A stretch of DNA of 64,000 nt from Thalassospira tepidiphila MCCC 1A03514 (GTDB taxonomy: Bacteria > Pseudomonadota > Alphaproteobacteria > Rhodospirillales > Thalassospiraceae): positions 434,001 through 498,000 of the forward strand of contig NZ_JPVZ01000001.1 in NCBI RefSeq assembly GCF_001662875.1, read 5' to 3'. Shown piece after piece: positions 53,109 through 61,270 of the stretch. A model generated the notes under the pieces. It saw only the letters and a list, made by a program, of their open reading frames with translations, was not told where the DNA came from and did no database searches. The translations under genes were made by a program, and so were the position numbers. Within the stretch, counting starts at the first letter, position 1, and every line of letters begins with the position of its first letter.

Positions 53109-54611
53109 TTACTCAGAAGCTCTAACAACGTCCTCGTATGCGCACATTTCTTCAATAAGGGCGACAATTCGATCTGCAGACTTCCCATCCAGCATCCCCC
53201 AACGATGGGCGGCCAGCTTTGCATCACGCTGAAGATCCCGAAACTTGTCACAATTAGGCCTGAGGCTTTCAAGCGCATTCTTGAAACTATCCTCTGAGGC
53301 AACGGTAAGCACGCCCGGCACCCCCTTGAAATCGTCATAGTCGTAGTGGAAAAGGTCATAGTTAACAACGGGTACTTCGCAAGCAATGGCCCACCTGATC
53401 GTAGCCGAAGCAAAAGCCAAATAAACATCAGACAAAGCTACTAGCCTAGCTGTATCAAATTCAGTAACAATAATCCCATACTTTTCGAGCCCGATTCCCA
53501 TTTCCAAATTATTGGGGTGCGGGCGGAAAATTACATCATAAACATTCGTGAGAGGTTTAAGGAGAGTTCCCAAGCGAACAATGAACTGGTGGAAGTCGCT
53601 GTATTCGAAACCGGAAGGACAACAACCGGATTGATCAGGGCATCCCCCAACAACCAATATAGGCTTATCCCCCTCGATATGCAGGTCGCCCTTCAATCTG
53701 CTCACTTCTTGTGCTTTATTATTTTTAAACTGTGCCAGATGATCATCCGAAATTGACCCAACCACTCTTATTTTTTTTTTCGGAATTCCGGACTGCAGAT
53801 AATAATGTTTCATTGCCAAATTTTCGACCGCGATCACGTTTGCAAAACCCGAATTCATCATCCAAGGATTTGGCGGAGAGGTTTTAGTGAGAATCTGCCC
53901 CAGAATATAAGGAGCTGGCATTCTTACCAAAGATACCCCATCTTGGCTCATAACCCAATTCGGGAATAGTTTTCCCATTGCGCGGTTCCAGATTCCTTTC
54001 AAATGATAATGCGCATTTCCACATAAACTCTTGAATGCCTCTTGTTCATTTGCAATCGTGTATGGAATTATTACTGTCGGTATATTTAACTCATGCCCAG
54101 CTTTAATTATTAGCGGAGATATATACCCAACTACATCTTCAGGAACGATGATAACATCTGGACTTGATGTTTTGACGACCCCCTTCAACGCTCTTTTTTC
54201 AGATAAATAAAAACAAACAATTCTAACCGAATTATACAGAATCAATAAAGTCGTATATTTTGTCAAAAACTCCTTTATTTTTCCCAAAAAAAGTCTTTTA
54301 GAGAGCGCTAGAAGATAATCATATAATCTTGTGAAACTAGATAATCTATCTGACGATGCTTCTGTTTTGGAACGCCTTCCCATACCAATTTGGCGTAACT
54401 CAACGTGAGAGAAGTCACCTTCATTCTCCTCTTGTTTAATGGAAGCAATGATATCAGTATCACTTCCGGTTTCCCCATGAAAATACAGGAAATGAATTTC
54501 CCAACCTTTATTTTTCAAAGTTTTAGCGCATCTCCTCATTTCGACATAGTCTGATGGTCTCTGAGAAACAAGAAGAGCCCTGCCTGAAGAGGCCTTATGG
54601 TTTATCTTCAA
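53109..54611 (-). CDS. Uncharacterised GT-B-like surface polysaccharide protein 1
   Basis: 500 residues, no signal peptide. N-terminus GRALLVSQRPSDYVEMRRCA, a central hydrophobic stretch (YTTLLILYNSVRIVCFYLSE, maybe membrane-associated), and a C-terminal half with GDKPILVVGGCPDQSG, the pattern FRPHPNNLEMG, and ARLVALSDVYLAFASATIRW that recalls nucleotide-sugar-binding loops of GT-B enzymes. TTG start overlaps the preceding stop (TTGA). It is the last of three consecutive long genes of similar style. I do not recognise a named family; glycosyltransferase or polymer-handling role is inferred. Confidence 0.65.
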   Translation of the reverse strand: MKINHKASSGRALLVSQRPSDYVEMRRCAKTLKNKGWEIHFLYFHGETGSDTDIIASIKQEENEGDFSHVELRQIGMGRRSKTEASSDRLSSFTRLYDYLLALSKRLFLGKIKEFLTKYTTLLILYNSVRIVCFYLSEKRALKGVVKTSSPDVIIVPEDVVGYISPLIIKAGHELNIPTVIIPYTIANEQEAFKSLCGNAHYHLKGIWNRAMGKLFPNWVMSQDGVSLVRMPAPYILGQILTKTSPPNPWMMNSGFANVIAVENLAMKHYYLQSGIPKKKIRVVGSISDDHLAQFKNNKAQEVSRLKGDLHIEGDKPILVVGGCPDQSGCCPSGFEYSDFHQFIVRLGTLLKPLTNVYDVIFRPHPNNLEMGIGLEKYGIIVTEFDTARLVALSDVYLAFASATIRWAIACEVPVVNYDLFHYDYDDFKGVPGVLTVASEDSFKNALESLRPNCDKFRDLQRDAKLAAHRWGMLDGKSADRIVALIEEMCAYEDVVRASE

Positions 54612-56110
54612 AGCACTAAATCCTCAACTGAAGGCGCATCAACGCTATATATACCGACTTTAGCAGTCAAATATGAATTGGAAACATCAGAAACATCGCT
54701 ATTAAGCTCTTTGTTAAACTTCCCAACTATTTGGAAAAATTCGCTTTTGTCAAAGCAAGGAACAACGAATTCCGCCAACTCTGGCATTCTAAAGGTCTCG
54801 TCAATCCCCATTCCACTATTACGCTCTTGCAGCCCAATTACCGACAACCCGATTCCGATTGCTTCAACCATCATCAATGAAGTGTATCCAACAACTACAT
54901 CTGAGGCTATGATTGCATCGAAAGCCTCAACGTCATCAGGCACAACAGAAACAGTGCTGGGATATTTCTTGGCTAATTTGCGGTATTCTCGCGCGCTTTG
55001 CCGCTCAAGCGGGTGAATTTTTATACTTAAATGGAACAGGTTACTTTGTGCACTTGTCATGCCTTCAAGCACATTCGTCCAGAAACTAATAGCATCTCTC
55101 CGGACGTAACCTTGAGTGGGGAATAGTAACTTTAATGGTCTAGGGCCACCCGGTTTTTCAAGTTTCCTTTGCTGCGACCACAGTTGCCGATACTCTTCAA
55201 TCAGAGGATTTCGCGCGACAAGGATGTTTTCTGGTGACCAGTATCCGGCTTGGCGTAATTGCCTTGCCCATACCTCCCCAAAGACTACTTGGGAATCTGG
55301 GATCGCCCGCATGAAAGGCACATACCTGTGGCGTTTACTCCAAGAGTAGTCTGGCTCCCTTGTACTAAACATGCCGTGCTGGATTTCAGTTACATGGATC
55401 CCCAACGATTTTGCGGCAGCAAGTTCGGGAACTTTTCCGTCGGCGTCTAAGACGATGACCTTACTGACCCGAGAACGAGCCAAAAGGCACCTAGTAAATA
55501 AAAATCTACAGCAAAAGCGAGCTAGTTGGTCAGAAATTAGATTAAATACCTCGTTCACATCAAGATGTGGGAATTCTTTTAAGAGCTCATCGGATAGAAG
55601 CTTAGCAATTTTTTGTTCCTTCTCTCTTTTTCTGAGGACACTCGCAAAAACCGCAACTACCGAACTAATTCCATAATCTTCAATTTCCCCGGGAAAAGGA
55701 AACCGCTTTCCTGCACGCCCCCAAGGAAAGCGATAATGTATCCATGATCGATTTCGTTCTATTCGCTCAAGATTTCCAAGATGAGGGTGAAGTTTCTGAC
55801 CACTTGGCAATAATACAGGCCGCGCCTCATAGAATACAGCGCCACTCTTATGAGAGGGGTACGACAAGTTGGCGACAACCTGCCATAAGCCTGAAGATAT
55901 TCTAAGGACAACCTCCGAGAACGCTATCCGGCTCCCCCCTTCAATAGCAACCGAATTGTTGAGACAGTATAGCCATAGTCTCTCTTTAACTATCGGCCAT
56001 GCCCACCAACCGCGGAATGAAGTCTCAAGAATTACAGGATTATTGTCTAGACGAATAAATCGCGAGTTTACCTCTTCGTGACTTGGATTGGGGAGTACCT
56101 TAGCGTGCAT
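54608..56110 (-). CDS. Uncharacterised GT-B-like surface polysaccharide protein 2
   Basis: 500 residues with ETSFRGWWAWPIVKERLWLY near the start, a basic coiled segment VLRKREKEQKIAKLL, and a GT-B-like second half: LDADGKVPELAAAKSLGIHVTEIQHGMFS, KIHPLERQSAREYRKLAKKYP (the His-Pro pair seen in capsule sialyl- and polysialyltransferases) and DVVVGYTSLMMVEAIGIGLSVIGLQE. The QHGM and HPLE motifs suggest a CMP-sugar-type transferase, but the family is not certain. ATG 56110 overlaps the preceding gene by 11 bases; its stop overlaps the next start (TTGA). Confidence 0.65.
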   Translation of the reverse strand: MHAKVLPNPSHEEVNSRFIRLDNNPVILETSFRGWWAWPIVKERLWLYCLNNSVAIEGGSRIAFSEVVLRISSGLWQVVANLSYPSHKSGAVFYEARPVLLPSGQKLHPHLGNLERIERNRSWIHYRFPWGRAGKRFPFPGEIEDYGISSVVAVFASVLRKREKEQKIAKLLSDELLKEFPHLDVNEVFNLISDQLARFCCRFLFTRCLLARSRVSKVIVLDADGKVPELAAAKSLGIHVTEIQHGMFSTREPDYSWSKRHRYVPFMRAIPDSQVVFGEVWARQLRQAGYWSPENILVARNPLIEEYRQLWSQQRKLEKPGGPRPLKLLFPTQGYVRRDAISFWTNVLEGMTSAQSNLFHLSIKIHPLERQSAREYRKLAKKYPSTVSVVPDDVEAFDAIIASDVVVGYTSLMMVEAIGIGLSVIGLQERNSGMGIDETFRMPELAEFVVPCFDKSEFFQIVGKFNKELNSDVSDVSNSYLTAKVGIYSVDAPSVEDLVL

Positions 56111-57230
56111 TGGTTGCTACAAGAGAACTATGAATGTGATTAAGAACGATTTCAGGGGCTTTAATAGGACTTGGCAAGTGCTTTGCTGCAGACCAATACT
56201 TCTCTTTAACCCGCTTAGAACCGGCCAACGCCAAAACACTCGATAGGTCTCGAACGTCGTTAATTGCCAGAACCAAGCCCGATTTTAAGTACGGAAATTC
56301 ATCGAGTTTAACCATCTTGTGGAAATAATCGATAATCTCTGGATCAAAAAACAAGGAGACCGGTGTGATAAGTGGAACCTCAGAAAAATAGTTCAAATAG
56401 GCAACATCATAGGTGCAATTTGAAAATGCGCTACATACGACATCACACGTCAAAAGAGAGTGCTCGACATCTTGCCCCTGGCAGATAACACATGGCATCC
56501 CAGCATCCGCAAAACGCTGAACGGTCCAACGTATATCGCCTTTATCTTCTCTGGGATGTGGTCGGTATAGCGCTTTGTATTCTCCCTTTTGAGCGATCAT
56601 TGCATCGACCCATGCATTCAAAGTATTCCTGTATCCTTTAACCCAGTGCAATGCCTGCCCATAAAACCCAACGACAGTTGTTTCTTTGGATGCACCAATT
56701 CGCCTTCTTTCTTTTTCTCTAATCGCATTAATATCCATGCTTTGGTAGGCGGAGTGCCGAGGGGACCCCACACTGACAGCATTAAGCCCATGACGGTTTT
56801 CGCTTAGACGCACAGCCTCATCGTCCAGGGCGAAATATAGCTGAGCTCGGGCCCCAAAAAACTGGTTAGCCTCCCCCCAGAAGTCTTGCATAACGAATTT
56901 TGGCCCCTTGAAAACAGCTGTAATTGCTTCATCCAGCCCCCCATCAAATGGAGTAGACAATCCACTCAAAACAGCGTCTGGCTTCAAAGAATCGATCAGA
57001 TCCCGCGATTTTTGAAGTAGATTTTCCCCTTCAACCGAAGGCATTTCTTTAGCGGGCGGAAGATCCACTACGGTGGTTAGAAAGCCTGCCTCATCAAAAT
57101 ACCTGCTCGCCGGCTGCTGCGTAACGATATCGATATGAAGGTCATCAAAGTTCCTAGAACATTTAGCTATTTCGATTAGATGAAGAGCTGCTGCAGGATC
57201 TCTTGCTGTAAGAAGTATTTTGTATTTCAA
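56100..57230 (-). CDS. Uncharacterised GT-B-like surface polysaccharide protein 3
   Basis: 376 residues. N-terminus KYKILLTARDPAAALHLIEIA, then DAVLSGLSTPFDGGLDEAI and KFVMQDFWGEANQFFGARAQLYFALDDEA. The second half has TTVVGFYGQALHWVKGYRNT and ALYRPHPREDKGDIRWTVQ with the RPHPRE motif seen in its neighbours (FRPHPNN, KIHPLE), and CDVVCSAFSNCTYDVAYLNYFSEVP. TTG 57230 has AAGGA about 9 bases upstream. Likely a nucleotide-sugar transferase or synthase; no named family recognised. Confidence 0.65.
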   Translation of the reverse strand: MKYKILLTARDPAAALHLIEIAKCSRNFDDLHIDIVTQQPASRYFDEAGFLTTVVDLPPAKEMPSVEGENLLQKSRDLIDSLKPDAVLSGLSTPFDGGLDEAITAVFKGPKFVMQDFWGEANQFFGARAQLYFALDDEAVRLSENRHGLNAVSVGSPRHSAYQSMDINAIREKERRRIGASKETTVVGFYGQALHWVKGYRNTLNAWVDAMIAQKGEYKALYRPHPREDKGDIRWTVQRFADAGMPCVICQGQDVEHSLLTCDVVCSAFSNCTYDVAYLNYFSEVPLITPVSLFFDPEIIDYFHKMVKLDEFPYLKSGLVLAINDVRDLSSVLALAGSKRVKEKYWSAAKHLPSPIKAPEIVLNHIHSSLVATNAR

Positions 57231-57235
57231 AGATA

Positions 57236-58255
57236 TTAGTCCTTAAAAATATTTAGAATCACTTCAGCGCGATAACGGGACATTTTCTCAAGAAAGAAGA
57301 ATTTTTTCCATTCACTTTCTAAAACTTTTGACCCGGAAAGCTCTCCATTGACAAGAACCATCAATGATCGAAGTGCGAGGGATCTAAGAACTTGAACAGG
57401 TTCAATATAGACGCTTTGTAGTTCTGTCTTTATTTGAGATCTATATCCATGCAGGAACGCCTTTCCTAATCGGCTTGCTTCCAAATCGTTGTCTACACGA
57501 ACTAAAACAAAACGCTCAATTGCAAATAAAACCTCGTATTCAACAGGAAGAACGCTATGAGCAGTATCTTCAAAATCCATAAAAACAGGAGTGTTGTTCA
57601 AAATCAGCACGTTACCGGGGTTAACGTCCCCATGCAAAGGCTGTGTGAACCATTGAGATCTCTCAAAATCAAGTTCTGCGTCGTTCGCTAAGTTTAAAAG
57701 ACGTTGCGGATAGGGGCCTAGTTCCACTCCACTACTCACAATATATTGTCGAGTTTTTGATAAGGCCTTTAATCTTTGCGCAGTCCTAAGCCTCCAACGT
57801 TCACGATGAGGCACGTTCCTTAGAGCCTTATGCAACTTAGCAAGGCTAACACCAAATGCAAAAAGCTCATCTACAGCTAACCCAACACGACGCCCCTCAA
57901 GATAGGGCATTTTGACGATGACTTCGCCACTCGGCAGTCGGTACTGACCTGACGCAACAACTACAGGAACTTTGTTAGAAGCGAGCCACGCGCTGGCTTT
58001 TTCTGCCTCTTCTGACTGACATACTTCACTGTCTTCTAATATTTTAAAAATGAATTTCCGGCCGTCTGGCTCGTCGAGCCTAAACATTCGATCAGACACA
58101 ACGTCACCAAACTTTGCTGCCCAGAACTTCCCTTCGGAACCAACAACTTTTGCTATTTGGAAAGCGATATCTTTGGAAGCGACCTCCCAACCTGGTATCG
58201 CTGGCTCTAGCCCTTCCCAAGCTGGTGGGCGAATACTAAAGTTACTGGGCGACAT
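57236..58255 (-). CDS. Aminoglycoside-phosphotransferase-fold kinase
   Basis: 339 residues. The catalytic loop reads QPLHGDVNPGNVLILNN (H208, D210, N215) and the metal Asp is in PVFMDFEDTAH (D227), which is the APH/choline-kinase signature. The N-lobe has a Lys in DGRKFIFKILED. ATG 58255 overlaps the NeuB gene by 14 bases; the open frame continues to 58393 through NeuB. Cluster context argues against antibiotic resistance: a sugar, choline or ethanolamine kinase for the polymer is more likely. Substrate unknown. Confidence 0.8.
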   Translation of the reverse strand: MSPSNFSIRPPAWEGLEPAIPGWEVASKDIAFQIAKVVGSEGKFWAAKFGDVVSDRMFRLDEPDGRKFIFKILEDSEVCQSEEAEKASAWLASNKVPVVVASGQYRLPSGEVIVKMPYLEGRRVGLAVDELFAFGVSLAKLHKALRNVPHRERWRLRTAQRLKALSKTRQYIVSSGVELGPYPQRLLNLANDAELDFERSQWFTQPLHGDVNPGNVLILNNTPVFMDFEDTAHSVLPVEYEVLFAIERFVLVRVDNDLEASRLGKAFLHGYRSQIKTELQSVYIEPVQVLRSLALRSLMVLVNGELSGSKVLESEWKKFFFLEKMSRYRAEVILNIFKD

Positions 58256-59324
58256 CGGCCCACTGAATCGGCAGCCCAGCCAACACTTTTCTCGAGAGTT
58301 TCCGACCGCGAACACTATCCCAGTCTTGAACTGGGATGCCGCGACACGGAAATGCAAAACGCACGTTACCGAAATCAATAGGGTCGCCAACACTCATATC
58401 TTTGGCCGCCACTAGGCACTGACGCTGTGAAGTTCCTATCACTCCCTCAATCGGAATCCCTATGTCTCGTTCGAAATTACCGAGAGATAACCAAACATTA
58501 TGTACCGAACGCAGGACTTCTGGCAGATCATCAAGATCCATGGTGTGTGAAATATCAATATCGAGATCATCAGGATCGACATGCACCCCCTTTTCGACAA
58601 CAGCAGCTCCGAGAGCTATTGCTGCATAGAGCATTTCAATGCCGGTGTGATGATCAGACAGGCCTACAGGCAGATTGAACCTCTCCCTGTAGGTTTGAAG
58701 TATCCTCAGGTTATGCGCTTTTGGCAATGCTGGATGGCCATCGGGACTGTGTTCGACAACAATGTCATTACATCCGGCCTCCCTCGCCGCTTTGACCGCC
58801 ATTTCGACTTCTAAGAGAGTTGCACGGCCAGTATCTATTACAAGAGGCAGCCCCTTAGTAGCGCAGTGCCGAATTAGTGGAATATGCACCAAATTTGCTG
58901 AGGCTATCTTTAAGGAGCAAGCTCCTATTTCATGCGCAAAGTCTGCTCCTTTGAAGTCGTAAACAGATACAATAAAGGGCGCCCCTGCATCACTACAATT
59001 ACGCAAGATCTTCTCGTAGCTGTTGAGTGAGAGTACCTTACGCTCTATTAAATCTCTGTAGTTTTCCTGCTGTACTCGGCCATCTTTAGATGCATACGTT
59101 TCAAGTGTGTCACCAGGCAAACATATCTCCGCATCGTGGAGAATTTCCGTTTTTAGTACCATTGGCTGTTCAGCGATTGATTGCCCAATGCCAATTATCC
59201 GCTGGACCATTTCTGAAGCCAACTCAACATCTTGACCAAAAAAACCCCCGATTTCCGCTAAAAACACCGGTGGCTTATCTTCCGAGTTGAGCTCATATCC
59301 GCCCAGCGAAAAAGAATGCACCAT
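58242..59324 (-). CDS. neuB: Divergent NeuB-family nonulosonic acid synthase
   Basis: 360 residues: NeuB TIM barrel (PPVFLAEIGGFFGQDVELAS, KIASANLVHIPLIRH, GLPLVIDTGRATLLEVEMAVK, NLPVGLSDHHTGIEMLYAAI) and a C-terminal SAF/antifreeze-like domain (LVAAKDMSVGDPIDFGNVRFAFP). NeuB enzymes condense PEP with a 6-carbon amino sugar to sialic-, legionaminic- or pseudaminic-type acids. Here the usual EKHF metal-binding His is Gly246 (VVEKGVHVDPDD), with a His two residues on, and the LHCxSxYPxP loop is replaced by VEHSPDGHPALPK. So the barrel is kept but the substrate may differ. Overlaps the kinase gene; preceded by a 505-base gap. Confidence 0.82.
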   Translation of the reverse strand: MVHSFSLGGYELNSEDKPPVFLAEIGGFFGQDVELASEMVQRIIGIGQSIAEQPMVLKTEILHDAEICLPGDTLETYASKDGRVQQENYRDLIERKVLSLNSYEKILRNCSDAGAPFIVSVYDFKGADFAHEIGACSLKIASANLVHIPLIRHCATKGLPLVIDTGRATLLEVEMAVKAAREAGCNDIVVEHSPDGHPALPKAHNLRILQTYRERFNLPVGLSDHHTGIEMLYAAIALGAAVVEKGVHVDPDDLDIDISHTMDLDDLPEVLRSVHNVWLSLGNFERDIGIPIEGVIGTSQRQCLVAAKDMSVGDPIDFGNVRFAFPCRGIPVQDWDSVRGRKLSRKVLAGLPIQWADVAQ

Positions 59325-59829
59325 TCGAAATAACCCTTAACGTTAGTTTATCTGTTGGAAAGCCGAGATCAGATGCTTGACTTTATTCAGTTAATTTTGG
59401 CAAAGCCACGCTTGGGGCGTTTTCCATCACGCCCCAGAGCTTCTGCTTTGTACGATTGAGAATGTGCTCGTTCTTAATGTATACTCCGTTTTAAACAACT
59501 TCTTCGAGAAGTTTACAGTAGACGGAACCCCTTCTCAAAAACGAATTAAAACGCAGAATCACACTTGTGCACTTTCAACCAACACACTTCGTAATTCACC
59601 ACATAGCTTTCGCAACCTAGCTATTTCGTACGATGGTGACAAAATACGTCAAAAGACATCATGTTCAACAATCGATCCAAAAAATTAAACCAAGGCGATC
59701 GTGAGGCTACAACAAACAGTATATCCCAGCACCTCTCGGGTAGCTATTATCCCGGCAAATTAAAGTTCACCCATTAATTTTACGTAGGGCAAAAGCACGT
59801 AGTCGGGATAGAAGACGCACCGCTATAGC
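59325..59829. other. 505-base gene-free region in the polysaccharide island
   Basis: The only long gap in the island. I see no convincing gene: a 74-codon plus-strand frame (59464-59688) lacks a good start context. It holds hairpins TGGGGCG/CGCCCCA (59413-59436) and AACTTCT-TCG-AGAAGTT (59497-59513). It is the likely promoter region of a neuB-led transcript and the end of the upstream transcript, but no clear JUMPstart or ops element was found. Confidence 0.5.
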
Positions 59830-60555
59830 TTATTTTTGGGGCTTGTGTACGATCATAAAATAGTGATCAATCATAATCTTAAGGCCATTGGTTAGCTGCA
59901 AATCTCGATATTGCGTCTGCATTGTCCAAGTTCTTATTGGATCCTCCCGTCTTGGAATATCGAACGGTATCTGGAAACGCTGTAGCTCGAGCCTTGCCCC
60001 CAGGTCCGCCACTAATTCTTCAATGGTCTCCCTACTGAATATATTCCAACCAGTCTCCCAAGAACCCGGAGAACCATCAGGTCGCTTACGATGACGTATC
60101 ATCGCGTCAACACCAAACTCGTTCAGAGGAGATAAGACGACAATTAACCCCCCCGGTTTAGTAACTCGATAGAGATTGTCCCAGTACGCATTTATTTCTA
60201 ACTCATTAAAAATAGACATACAGCCTATTGAGGTAACGAGGTCAAATTTTTCAAACAAAGAGGCGGGTAACTCCAGCGCTGAGGCACGCGTAAATTGCGC
60301 CTCAGGGAGAAGCCTTGATCCCACATCTAAAAGGCTCTGAGTTACATCAACACCAACTAGTTCACACTCTTTAAATTCCGTCGACAAGAATCCAAGTAAT
60401 TCGCCAGCGGCACAGCCTACATCCAAAACACTAGAACAATCCTCACCAATGCGCTTCTTTAGGATGTTTAGTAGCGACTTAAACGTCTCCTTCGGCTCAT
60501 TACTCCAACCTTCATCTATGTAATGCTGATGATTTCTGTAGGTTGCATTACTCAA
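59830..60555 (-). CDS. Class I SAM-dependent methyltransferase
   Basis: 241 residues with CSSVLDVGCAAGELLGFLST (motif I), ECELVGVDVTQSLLDVGSRL, ASLFEKFDLVTSIGCMSIF and VTKPGGLIVVLSPLNEFGVD. The start is TTG 60555, supported by AAGGAGG six bases upstream, and overlaps NeuA by 8 bases. Likely O- or N-methylates a sugar of the polymer. Acceptor unknown. Confidence 0.82.
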   Translation of the reverse strand: MSNATYRNHQHYIDEGWSNEPKETFKSLLNILKKRIGEDCSSVLDVGCAAGELLGFLSTEFKECELVGVDVTQSLLDVGSRLLPEAQFTRASALELPASLFEKFDLVTSIGCMSIFNELEINAYWDNLYRVTKPGGLIVVLSPLNEFGVDAMIRHRKRPDGSPGSWETGWNIFSRETIEELVADLGARLELQRFQIPFDIPRREDPIRTWTMQTQYRDLQLTNGLKIMIDHYFMIVHKPQK

Positions 60556-61261
60556 AATATGCCTCCTTACGAGCCTTCAAAATTAGTTCAGCCAACTGGA
60601 AATCAAATTCGTCGTCAATATCCACGCTATCAATTCTACTCATCAAATAAGGGACGCTTGGTTTACAATAGAATCTTTGTTCAGCTCTAAAAATGTCTGC
60701 ATTTACTACATATATAGCGCCATTCTGCTGGTAGACGTCAGTCATATTTTGTCTGCGCGCTTCCATGTCCCGGTCAGTTGTAAACGGGCGAATTTCTGAA
60801 TTCTCAATGAGAACCGTTTTCCCCGGATGCACAGCCACTTCACAAATGCTCATTGCCGAAGCCCCGTTGGCGTTTTCATACGCGCTAATACATTCGTCAA
60901 TATTTTCCGCTGTCCTCAATGGAGATGTCGGTTGCAACAAGACCACAGTTTCTGGGTGAACACCCTGACTATCTAAAGTCCGCAATGCGTGGATAACTAC
61001 TTCGTGATTTTGGGCAGTATCTGATGCTAGTATACTAGGCCTTTCAATTACGTTGGCCCCAGCAGCTGCAGCGCAAGTAGCTATTTCGATGTCGTCAGTA
61101 GACACATAGACTGCGTCTATTGCTTTAGCACTCAAAGCTGCCTCAATTGAGTACACCACAAGCGGTTTGTTCAATAGTAATCTTACATTTTTTCGCAGAA
61201 TTCCCTTTGAGCCCCCGCGAGCCGGTATTATTGCGACAACTTTCGCGTTTTCTTCTTCCAT
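60548..61261 (-). CDS. neuA: NeuA-family CMP-nonulosonic acid synthetase
   Basis: About 237 residues of the acylneuraminate cytidylyltransferase family: AIIPARGGSKGILRKNVRLLLNKP (CTP-binding), VYVSTDDIEIATCAAAAGANVIERP, VVLLQPTSPLRTAENIDECI and the C-terminal DIDDEFDFQLAELIL. It activates a nonulosonic acid with CTP for transfer. ATG 61261 is used; TTG 61270 and GTG 61267 are also possible. The gene is packed between the ABC transporter and methyltransferase genes. Confidence 0.9.
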   Translation of the reverse strand: MEEENAKVVAIIPARGGSKGILRKNVRLLLNKPLVVYSIEAALSAKAIDAVYVSTDDIEIATCAAAAGANVIERPSILASDTAQNHEVVIHALRTLDSQGVHPETVVLLQPTSPLRTAENIDECISAYENANGASAMSICEVAVHPGKTVLIENSEIRPFTTDRDMEARRQNMTDVYQQNGAIYVVNADIFRAEQRFYCKPSVPYLMSRIDSVDIDDEFDFQLAELILKARKEAYFE

Positions 61262-61270
61262 GTTCACCAA

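Noticed and set aside
57236-58255. Antibiotic resistance gene (aminoglycoside phosphotransferase)
   Set aside because: Only the fold is shared; the gene overlaps neuB inside a polysaccharide island, so a biosynthetic kinase is far more likely.
59464-59688. 74-codon plus-strand frame in the neuB upstream gap
   Set aside because: No good ribosome site, no recognisable protein features, opposite to all neighbouring genes.
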